Positions 4,890-8,948 of a stretch of 8,948 nucleotides of DNA are shown piece after piece. Every line of letters begins with the position of its first letter. Position 1 is the first letter of the stretch. The stretch lies in assembly GCF_937891315.1 (NCBI RefSeq), contig NZ_CALAGI010000113.1:1-8948 (forward strand), given 5' to 3'. The notes below the pieces were generated by a model. The model had not been told where the DNA came from. It was given only the letters and a program-made list of their open reading frames with translations, and did no database searches. Position numbers and translations under genes: made by a program. Origin of the DNA: an uncultured Amaricoccus sp. (GTDB taxonomy: Bacteria > Pseudomonadota > Alphaproteobacteria > Rhodobacterales > Rhodobacteraceae).

Positions 4890-4908
4890 GCGCACATAAT
4901 TGCGCAAA
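4887..4908. promoter_or_regulatory. Inverted repeat upstream of the hicAB promoter
   Basis: TTTGCGCA (4887-4894) and TGCGCAAA (4901-4908) are exact reverse complements around CATAAT. It overlaps the T-run of the preceding terminator and ends five bases before the -35 box. It could be an operator for HicB or another regulator, or a second hairpin. Confidence 0.45.
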
Positions 4909-4913
4909 CACTC

Positions 4914-4943
4914 TTGACGGGCGGGCCGTTCCGTGTGTAAATA
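4914..4943 (+). promoter_or_regulatory. hicAB promoter
   Basis: TTGACG (4914-4919), an 18-base spacer, then TAAATA (4938-4943). This places the transcription start about 15 bases before the hicA ATG. It is the best sigma-70-like match upstream of any gene in the window. Confidence 0.6.
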
Positions 4944-4951
4944 ACTACACA
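4934..4951. promoter_or_regulatory. Operator-like inverted repeat over the hicAB -10 box
   Basis: TGTGTA (4934-4939) and TACACA (4946-4951) are exact reverse complements around AATAAC. The repeat covers the -10 box, as expected for autorepression by the HicB antitoxin or the HicAB complex. Confidence 0.55.
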
Positions 4952-4964
4952 AACGGGGACGGGA

Positions 4965-5147
4965 ATGGAACGCGACAGCAAACGGATCGTCAAGCGGCTT
5001 CAGGCGGAAGGCTGGACCCTCGTCTCGATCAGGGGCTCGCACCACAAGTTCCGCAAGGACGGCCGGACCGTGATCGTCCCGCACCCGAAGAAGGACCTGC
5101 CCCTCGGCACCGCCCGCTCGATCGCGCGGATGGCCGGGTGGGAATGA
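4965..5147 (+). CDS. hicA: HicA family mRNA interferase toxin
   Basis: The 60-residue length is normal for HicA. The double-stranded-RNA-binding-like fold is recognisable: MERDSKRIVKRLQAEGW (first helix), TLVSIRGSHHKF with the catalytic GSH (H26) at residues 24-29, then RTVIVPHPKKDLPLGTARSI and a last short helix ending RMAGWE. HicA toxins cleave mRNA independently of the ribosome when free of HicB. The ATG at 4965 has a GGGGACGGGA ribosome site. hicB begins 24 bases after the stop, so the toxin comes first, which is the usual order in this family. The catalytic residue and fold elements are present, so the toxin looks functional. In a prophage it can serve plasmid-like stabilisation or abortive infection. 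Confidence 0.93.
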   Translation: MERDSKRIVKRLQAEGWTLVSIRGSHHKFRKDGRTVIVPHPKKDLPLGTARSIARMAGWE

Positions 5148-5170
5148 CGCGAAGCTCGGGAGATCGAACG

Positions 5171-5563
5171 ATGAAGACCTACCTCGCCCTGGTGCACAAG
5201 GATCCGGACAGCGCCTGGGGCGTGTCCTTTCCCGATCTTCCGGGCTGCCACTCGGCGGCGGACGACTTCGGCGATCTGCTCGCCAACGCGGCCGAGGCGC
5301 TGGCCCTGTGGTTCGAGGACGCCGACCCGGTCGAGCCGCGCGACCTCGCCGCGATCCGCGAGGCGGTCGCCGCCGACCTGCGCGACGGCGCCTTCCTGCT
5401 CGCCGTGCCCTACGTCCGCCGCACCACCACCCAGCGCCGCGTGAACATCAGCCTCGACACCGGCACCCTCGACGCCATCGACCAGGCCGCGAAGGACATG
5501 CGCCTCACCCGCTCGGCCTTCATCGCGCTCGCCACCGCCAACGAAATCCGCGGCGCGCACTGA
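5171..5563 (+). CDS. hicB: HicB family antitoxin with ribbon-helix-helix C-terminus
   Basis: A protein of 130 residues from the ATG at 5171, preceded by GGGAGA. Residues 1-80 form the HicB partial RNase H-like fold that binds and blocks HicA: MKTYLALVHKDPDSAWGVSF, PDLPGCHSAADDFGDLLANA, AEALALWFEDADPVEP. Residues 89-126 (RRVNISLDTGTLDAIDQAAK, MRLTRSAFIALATANEI) look like a ribbon-helix-helix DNA-binding domain, so HicB probably represses the promoter at 4914-4943 through the repeat at 4934-4951. A longer in-frame version from 5138 overlapping hicA is possible, but its extra residues do not match the family, so I chose the MKTYLALV start. No conserved element is missing. Confidence 0.92.
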   Translation: MKTYLALVHKDPDSAWGVSFPDLPGCHSAADDFGDLLANAAEALALWFEDADPVEPRDLAAIREAVAADLRDGAFLLAVPYVRRTTTQRRVNISLDTGTLDAIDQAAKDMRLTRSAFIALATANEIRGAH

Positions 5564-5670
5564 CGCGGATGACGGGACCGGCCATGTTAACAAAACTCTA
5601 AGGAAACAGTTGCCTTGACGCCGCCCGTTTTGCGAAATCGTGGTGGTCTTGTCTTTGAGGAGAATGACAA

Positions 5671-5961
5671 TTGGCATCCGTAGTCCGCACCGAGGTCCGC
5701 AAGCGTGGCTTTTTCGGCTGGATATTTTTCATCCTTTTCCTTGGCTTCAACGCATTGATGGCGTGGTGCCTGCTGGCCGGGCTCGCGAACATCGGCGGCC
5801 AGACGCCAACCGACGCGAACCTTCGCGCCGCGCATGAGATCGGCGCGACGATCGGCGTCGGCTTCGTGCTGGTCTTCTGGGCCGCCGGCGCCGTGATTCT
5901 GGGCCTGCTCGTCATGCTCACCAGGGGCGCCAAGTCCATCATCGAGGAAGTGATCGCCTGA
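5671..5961 (+). CDS. Two-pass inner-membrane protein, hypothetical
   Basis: The 96-residue protein has a basic N-terminus (RTEVRKRG), a first membrane segment (about 15-39, WIFFILFLGFNALMAWCLLA), a short periplasmic-side loop with TPTDANLRAAHEIGA, a second membrane segment (about 58-84, GVGFVLVFWAAGAVILGLLV) and a short cytoplasmic tail. The start is TTG at 5671: GAGGAG stands eight bases upstream, and no ATG in this frame precedes the first membrane segment. The motif FFGWIF...FN...W then FWxxGxxILGLxVxxTR occurs in uncharacterised alphaproteobacterial membrane proteins. Upstream (5564-5670) is a non-coding gap with a TTGACG (5615-5620) that lacks a convincing -10. The gene lies 46 bases before the next membrane protein, and the two may share a transcript. 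Function unknown. Confidence 0.78.
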   Translation: MASVVRTEVRKRGFFGWIFFILFLGFNALMAWCLLAGLANIGGQTPTDANLRAAHEIGATIGVGFVLVFWAAGAVILGLLVMLTRGAKSIIEEVIA

Positions 5962-6006
5962 GGCGCCCACCCGGCGGCTTTCCGAAGAACCTTCGAGGCG
6001 ATTGCG

Positions 6007-6648
6007 ATGGACAGTGGAATTCTCGGCATTCTGATCGCGATGGCGCTGCTCGCCGCGGCGGTCTTCTTCCTGGTCGGCGCGCTGGTCCGCTGGTCGCGCC
6101 GCCTCGCCTGGCGCGGGCTGGCGGCGCTCGGCCTCGCCTTCGTCGCGGCGATCGGCGGCGTGGCGCTCAGCCCCGACTTCGCCGCGCGCAGGCTTGAGGT
6201 CAGCGCCGGGCGCGCGGCCGCCGCCGCCGCGCCGTCCGCCCCGGCTCCGCCGCTCGGGACCGGCCCGGCGGTCGAGCTGGCGGCCGAGCCGGCGACCCCG
6301 ATCGTGGCCCCGCCGCCGATCCGGCGCCCGCCCGGCTTCGCCGAGGCCACCTGCCGCGCCGACCTCTCCTGCTGGGGCGAGGAGCACGCGCGCGCCGCCC
6401 GCGAGCAATGCCCGGGCGAGATCGAGCGCCTCGCGAAATACTCGGCGCGCTGGACCGACGGTTGGCTCGGGGTGAAATTCTCGCACTACCGCTGGTCCGA
6501 CAAGGCCGCCGGCGTGATCGCCTACCTCGGCGACGAGATCGAATTCCAGAACGGCTTCGGCGCCTTCCAGCGCCACGTCTACACCTGCGTCTACGATCCC
6601 GACGCCGACTCCGTGCTCGAGGTTCAGGCCCGGCCCGGCCGCCTCTAG
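6007..6648 (+). CDS. Membrane-anchored protein with Cys-containing soluble C-terminal domain
   Basis: The 213-residue protein has two membrane segments (about 4-26 and 33-55), an Ala/Pro-rich linker (64-110) and a soluble domain (112-213) with four cysteines (116, 122, 135, 194). The domain runs CRADLSCWGEEHARAAREQC, RWTDGWLGVKFSHYRWSDKA, VIAYLGDEIEFQNGFGAFQR, HVYTCVYDPDADSVLEVQAR and ends PGRL. The pattern G-D-x-I-x-F-Q-N-G-F-G-A with C-x-Y-D-P and a terminal R-P-G-R-L is shared by uncharacterised proteobacterial proteins. The cysteines suggest disulphides, so the domain may be periplasmic. The ATG at 6007 has GAGG eight bases upstream. The stop overlaps the stop of the convergent nuclease gene inside CTAG. 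Function unknown. Its position between operators, next to a toxin-antitoxin pair and an exported nuclease, suggests lysogen cargo. Confidence 0.8.
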   Translation: MDSGILGILIAMALLAAAVFFLVGALVRWSRRLAWRGLAALGLAFVAAIGGVALSPDFAARRLEVSAGRAAAAAAPSAPAPPLGTGPAVELAAEPATPIVAPPPIRRPPGFAEATCRADLSCWGEEHARAAREQCPGEIERLAKYSARWTDGWLGVKFSHYRWSDKAAGVIAYLGDEIEFQNGFGAFQRHVYTCVYDPDADSVLEVQARPGRL

Positions 6649-7325
6649 CCCCGGAACCGCGCGGGTCGCCAGCCGGCGGCCAGCGCCTCGGCCTCGTCGC
6701 AGAACCAGGCCTCGCCCTTCGCCTCGTCGATCTTCGTCTTGCCGTACCAGGGCGACCAGGGCGTGTGGTAGATCCGCTCGCCCTCGTCGTTGACGTTGCC
6801 CTTGATCGGACAGTCCGGGCGCGGCGCCGTCTGGGCCGCGCCCGCCCAGCGCTCGGCGCGGAACTCCCACGGCGGCTCGCTCGCCGCCTGCCAGACGCCG
6901 CGCTTCGCCGTCCGGGCCGCCGTCTCCTCGGCCACGTAGTCGCTCGAGTAGCGCACGAACGCCCAGGCCAGCCCCTCGCCGGCCAGCGCCGCCCCGAGAT
7001 CGACGCCGCCCGCCTCGCAGCGCGCGATGACCCGGCCGTAGCCGTCGCGGTCGAGCGGCGCGCAGCGCACCTCGCCCCCGGCCACCAGCTGCTCCAGCCG
7101 GTCGGCCGCCGCGGCGCCGCAGTCCCACTTGCCACCGCCCGGCTTCGCGCATTTCTGGCCGAGCTCGGGCGCGTCGATCCCGTGCAGCCGCACCGCGACC
7201 GGGCCGAATCGCAGCCCGTCGCCGTCGACCACCTCGGCCGGGCCGCCGATCGCCCCCGCGAAGGCCGCGCCCGCCACGCCCAGTCCCGCCGCCAGCGCCG
7301 CCGCCGAAAATCCGATCCTTGCCAT
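6645..7325 (-). CDS. Secreted staphylococcal nuclease-like (thermonuclease) protein with C-terminal domain
   Basis: A protein of 226 residues from the ATG at 7325 (GAGGGGGGCGAAGG upstream). MARIGFSAAALAAGLGVAGA with AFA at 21-23 is a Sec signal peptide, so the enzyme is exported. The SNase fold follows: VVDGDGLRF (32-40), VRLHGIDAPE (45-54), DRDGYGRVIARC (92-103), LAWAFVRYSSDY and AARTAKRGVW. D36, R46, D51, E54 and R98 match the calcium ligands and catalytic residues of staphylococcal nuclease, so it should be active on DNA or RNA. A C-terminal domain (about 170-226) reads CPIKGNVND, GERIYHTPWSPWYGKTKIDE, EAWFCDEAEALAAGWRPARF; this IKGN-IYH-WFC-AGWR pattern accompanies other nucleases, and I believe some databases name it the sunset domain. 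Six cysteines fit an extracytoplasmic protein. An in-frame start at 7397 would mask the signal peptide. Convergent with the membrane protein gene. Confidence 0.88.
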   Translation of the reverse strand: MARIGFSAAALAAGLGVAGAAFAGAIGGPAEVVDGDGLRFGPVAVRLHGIDAPELGQKCAKPGGGKWDCGAAAADRLEQLVAGGEVRCAPLDRDGYGRVIARCEAGGVDLGAALAGEGLAWAFVRYSSDYVAEETAARTAKRGVWQAASEPPWEFRAERWAGAAQTAPRPDCPIKGNVNDEGERIYHTPWSPWYGKTKIDEAKGEAWFCDEAEALAAGWRPARFRG

Positions 7326-7445
7326 CCTTCGCCCCCCTCGCGCACCGCCCGACAATCGGCGTCCGGCGGGCTCCGGGCAAGCCGCGAGGGCGCGCATGGT
7401 TTATGGGCCGCCTGATTCGCGGAGCACCTTGGATTCGTCACAATC

Positions 7446-7462
7446 ATGTTCGACATGAACAT
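7446..7462. promoter_or_regulatory. Inverted repeat ATGTTC-N5-GAACAT beside the right operators
   Basis: Exact six-base arms separated by GACAT. The core is unlike the ATTGGAT palindrome, which it touches by two bases. It is also not the alphaproteobacterial LexA box, which is a direct repeat GTTC-N7-GTTC. It may bind a second regulator. Confidence 0.4.
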
Positions 7463-7476
7463 TGGATTAATCCAAT
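7461..7476. promoter_or_regulatory. Operator palindrome ATTGGATTAATCCAAT (right operator 1)
   Basis: A perfect 16-base palindrome, identical to the left operator at 4207-4222 except for the two central bases. It lies 64 bases before the first gene of the rightward operon. Confidence 0.8.
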
Positions 7477-7491
7477 TTACATCGTTAATGA
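7463..7491 (+). promoter_or_regulatory. Tentative rightward early promoter within the operators
   Basis: TTGGAT (7463-7468), a 17-base spacer and TAATGA (7486-7491) fit a promoter covered by right operator 1 and abutting right operator 2. An alternative -10 is TATAAC at 7497-7502, within operator 2. In either case a bound repressor would block it. No other promoter-like sequence is evident between the nuclease gene and 7541. Confidence 0.35.
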
Positions 7492-7506
7492 TTGGATATA
7501 ACCAAT
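7491..7506. promoter_or_regulatory. Operator ATTGGATATAACCAAT (right operator 2)
   Basis: One mismatched base pair from a perfect palindrome of the same type; the outer arms GATTGG and CCAATC (7490-7507) are exact. Its centre lies 30 bases from the centre of right operator 1, close to three helical turns, so cooperative binding on one face of the DNA is plausible. Confidence 0.7.
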
Positions 7507-7540
7507 CAACCGAAGGCCTGATCCCCCACCCGGAGCCCGC

Positions 7541-7726
7541 ATGTCCTCTCTCCCCGCGCTTCTCACCCTCGCCGGAGCCTTCTCGCTCCTCGCCGGCTTC
7601 TGGCGCCCCCGGCCAGCCGCCGCCCCCGACCCCGCGTCCGAGGCCGACGAGGCCGCGACCGACATCGCCGCCCGCGTCGTCGGCGTGGCCCTGCTCGCCC
7701 TCGCCGCCCTGGTGGCCTGGTCGTGA
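7541..7726 (+). CDS. Small two-pass membrane protein, first gene of the rightward operon
   Basis: A 61-residue protein with two hydrophobic segments, LPALLTLAGAFSLLAGFW (4-21) and VVGVALLALAALVAW (46-60), separated by a Pro/Ala/Glu-rich loop. The ATG at 7541 has GGAG five bases upstream and lies 34 bases after right operator 2. Its stop overlaps the next start as GTGA. An in-frame extension to 7446 would run through the operators and is not coding. No family recognised; a role in the membrane during early infection is only a guess. Confidence 0.6.
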   Translation: MSSLPALLTLAGAFSLLAGFWRPRPAAAPDPASEADEAATDIAARVVGVALLALAALVAWS

Positions 7727-7899
7727 CCCCGGGCGAAATGCGCGTCGCCGCGCTGCTCTGCGCCGTCGCCTGGGCGGTCCTCGCCGCCGGCGTCTGCGCC
7801 GGCATCCTCGCCGCCTGGGCGATCGACGACTGGCGCGCCGGCCAGCCGCCCGAACTCTCCCCGCCCGGACTCACCCCGCGCGCCGAGATCGCCGAATGA
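7723..7899 (+). CDS. Small single-pass membrane protein
   Basis: A 58-residue protein starting with GTG at 7723, whose codon overlaps the stop of the previous gene (GTGA). One long hydrophobic segment, VAALLCAVAWAVLAAGVCAG with ILAAWAI (about 8-34), is followed by DDWRAGQPPELSPPGLTPRA and an acidic end. The stop overlaps the next ATG (ATGA). Junctions on both sides and consistent G/C third positions support it as a real gene. No family recognised. It may act together with the preceding small membrane protein. Confidence 0.55.
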   Translation: MTPGEMRVAALLCAVAWAVLAAGVCAGILAAWAIDDWRAGQPPELSPPGLTPRAEIAE

Positions 7900-8267
7900 C
7901 CGCCGTCGAACCCGATGACCCCAGACCCGGCTCCCCGGCCGCCGCCGCGCGGGGCTGCGCCTGTCCCGTCTTGCGCCTGCGCGAGGTCTGGACACCAGGC
8001 GAGGCCTTCCTCGCCCGGTTGAGCATGGCGCAGCTGGACGCCCTCTATCGCGACCTGACCGGCGGGACACACGGGATCTCCGATCGCCTGATCAAGCCCA
8101 GGAAGGACGACGCGGTCGGTCTCGTCGCCGAGCTGTTCGCCCATCCCGCGAAGACCGAAGCCCGGATACGCGCCGCGAATTGGCCGATGCCGGGTGATCT
8201 GGCTGCCCGGATCGGGGACTGGCTGCCGGCGCCGCTTCGGCCCGCGGGAGGGCGAAGCGATGTCTGA
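7896..8267 (+). CDS. Hypothetical phage protein
   Basis: A 123-residue protein starting at the ATG at 7896 in an ATGA overlap. A short Pro/Ala-rich leader with CAC is followed by LRLREVWTPGEAFLARLSMA, QLDALYRDLTGGTHGISDRL, KPRKDDAVGLVAELFAHPAK and GDLAARIGDWLPAPLRP. The FLARLS-x-A-Q-L helix, a Lys-rich K-x-x-D-x-V-x-x-x-A-x-L-F helix and the closing W-L-P-A-P-L-R resemble the C-terminal region of plasmid or phage ParB-like proteins, but the ParB nuclease/HTH parts are absent and I do not claim that function. The next gene begins before its stop (eight-base overlap). No catalytic motif visible. Confidence 0.62.
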   Translation: MTAVEPDDPRPGSPAAAARGCACPVLRLREVWTPGEAFLARLSMAQLDALYRDLTGGTHGISDRLIKPRKDDAVGLVAELFAHPAKTEARIRAANWPMPGDLAARIGDWLPAPLRPAGGRSDV

Positions 8268-8358
8268 AGAGCTCGGCGGGCGCCAGGAGGGCGATGCACG
8301 CTCTCACCTTGGCAGCGTGTCCTTGGCCACCGTCACGGTCAGGGTTCGGGCGCAATGA
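8260..8358 (+). CDS. 32-residue small ORF in the overlapped operon
   Basis: The ATG at 8260 has GGAGGG seven bases upstream, one of the best ribosome sites in the window. The stop forms an ATGA overlap with the next gene. The peptide begins MSEELGGRQEGDARSH and ends SVSLATVTVRVRAQ. Without it the operon would have an 87-base gap between genes that otherwise overlap. The peptide has no recognisable feature; it may matter mainly for coupling translation to the gene at 8355. Confidence 0.5.
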   Translation: MSEELGGRQEGDARSHLGSVSLATVTVRVRAQ

Positions 8359-8855
8359 CGTGGCACCCGCTCTACCGCCGCGACCGTCCGCGGCTCAACG
8401 CCGGAGCGCTGGAGGCGATGGTCGCCGACGCGAACCTCGCGGGGCATATCGCCTCAGTCGAGGAGGTCCGCCGGGCCTACGAGAAATATGAGACCGGGGC
8501 CGAGCACTGGATCAACGACACCTATCATGTTGTTCTCCGCCGCGAGCCATGGGACCAGGATCCCTCGGTTGAGACCGCGCATCTCTCGATCAAGCGCCAC
8601 GACCGCGCGCCGATCCACGACTGGCGCGACCTGCAACGCATCAAAAGCGAGCTGCTCGGACCGGAATGCGAGGCGGTCGAACTCTACCCGGCCGAGAGCC
8701 GGGTGGTCGACTCGGCGAACCAGTATCACCTCTGGGGCTTCACCGATCCTGGGAATCGCATGCCCTTCGGCTTCCTAACCGGACTCCGGATAGGCGCGCC
8801 CAGCGCCGAAAGCAACGTTGGCCAGCGCCCGTTCGAGGAGACCCGCCATGGTTGA
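8355..8855 (+). CDS. Phage protein of the DUF7694-like type
   Basis: A 166-residue protein starting at the ATG at 8355 (ATGA overlap). The N-terminus MTWHPLYRRDRPRLNAGALE is followed by a helical stretch and then by the conserved part: WINDTYHVVLRRE (about 52-64), HLSIKRHDRAPIHDWRDLQR (75-94), IKSELLGPECEAVELYPAES (95-114), VVDSANQYHLWGF. This last block is very characteristic of a phage protein family of unknown function, which I believe is DUF7694. The C-terminal 35 residues (FGFLTGLRIGAP onwards) look less conserved. Its 3' end overlaps the next start by eight bases. No enzymatic motif is apparent; the conserved H/D/W residues could form a binding site, but that is speculation. Confidence 0.75.
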   Translation: MTWHPLYRRDRPRLNAGALEAMVADANLAGHIASVEEVRRAYEKYETGAEHWINDTYHVVLRREPWDQDPSVETAHLSIKRHDRAPIHDWRDLQRIKSELLGPECEAVELYPAESRVVDSANQYHLWGFTDPGNRMPFGFLTGLRIGAPSAESNVGQRPFEETRHG

Positions 8856-8948
8856 CGGTAGCCGGCACCACGCGATGTCGGTCCGCCCGGCCCTCATCCT
8901 TTGGACGATCTACTCCGGCGCGACGGACCACCCGCACGGCTTCATCGC
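8848..8948 (+). CDS. Partial hypothetical phage protein (N-terminus only)
   Basis: The ATG at 8848 has GAGGAG seven bases upstream and overlaps the previous gene by eight bases; the frame is open to the window edge. The start reads MVDGSRHHAMSVRPALILWT, then IYSGATDHPHGFI. The segment A-L-I-L-W-T-I-Y followed by D-H-P-x-G-F resembles small phage proteins that sit next to DUF7694-like genes in alphaproteobacterial prophages. An ATG at residue 10 is an alternative start, without a comparable ribosome site. Function unknown. Confidence 0.65.
   Translation, partial: MVDGSRHHAMSVRPALILWTIYSGATDHPHGFI

Noticed and set aside
5587..7380. Long minus-strand ORF of 597 codons across the membrane protein and nuclease genes
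   Set aside because: Its composition is low-complexity Gly/Arg/Ala, and it overlaps recognised genes in other frames, including the SNase frame.
7446..7462. Possible LexA/SOS box (GTTC and GAAC)
   Set aside because: The alphaproteobacterial LexA site is a direct repeat GTTC-N7-GTTC. Here the arms are inverted with a five-base spacer.
7446..7895. In-frame upstream extension of the gene at 7896 beginning at ATG 7446
   Set aside because: The extension runs through the operators and across two overlapped small genes, and reads as Pro/Arg-rich nonsense. The ATGA start at 7896 is far better.

Overview
The window looks like the control region of a temperate phage or prophage (possibly a remnant) in a GC-rich alphaproteobacterium. 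Codons strongly prefer G or C at third positions. Genes overlap at ATGA, GTGA and TGATG junctions. The gene families (GapR/DUF2312, DUF6378, small Cro/XRE-type HTH proteins, an HNH homing endonuclease, a DUF7694-like phage protein, HicAB) are those of alphaproteobacterial prophages. No structural, integrase or packaging genes are present, so the identity of the element is inferred.

Layout. (1) Positions 1-4195 form a leftward block, read on the minus strand from a promoter near 4200. It encodes a small Cro-like HTH protein, a second HTH protein, two tiny coupled ORFs, a 290-base stretch with three strong hairpins (at least one a good terminator), a DUF6378 protein with a Pro-rich linker and two predicted HTH domains, a GapR-like protein, an HNH endonuclease, a SAM-dependent DNA methyltransferase and the start of another phage protein. 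(2) Positions 4284-4670 hold a rightward XRE repressor of lower GC. (3) Positions 4671-7325 hold accessory cargo: a hicAB toxin-antitoxin pair with its own promoter and operator, two membrane proteins, and a convergent secreted staphylococcal-type nuclease. (4) Positions 7541-8948 form a tightly overlapped rightward operon of small phage genes, cut by the window edge.

The main observation is that the same 16-base palindrome, ATTGGATnnATCCAAT, occurs beside the leftward promoter (4207-4222) and beside the start of the rightward operon (7461-7476, with a near copy at 7491-7506). Two outward early operons flanking a repressor and cargo, with shared operators at both ends, match the OL-immunity region-OR plan of lambdoid phages. 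The cargo would sit where lambda carries rexAB, which makes the membrane proteins and exported nuclease candidates for lysogenic conversion or superinfection exclusion.

The second observation is that the HNH endonuclease begins with a 21-residue copy of the N-terminus of the methyltransferase it precedes. The two copies agree at 14 of 21 residues, but nearly every degenerate codon differs. This is what one expects if a homing endonuclease invaded a methyltransferase gene and the target is now recoded or was replaced by a diverged allele.
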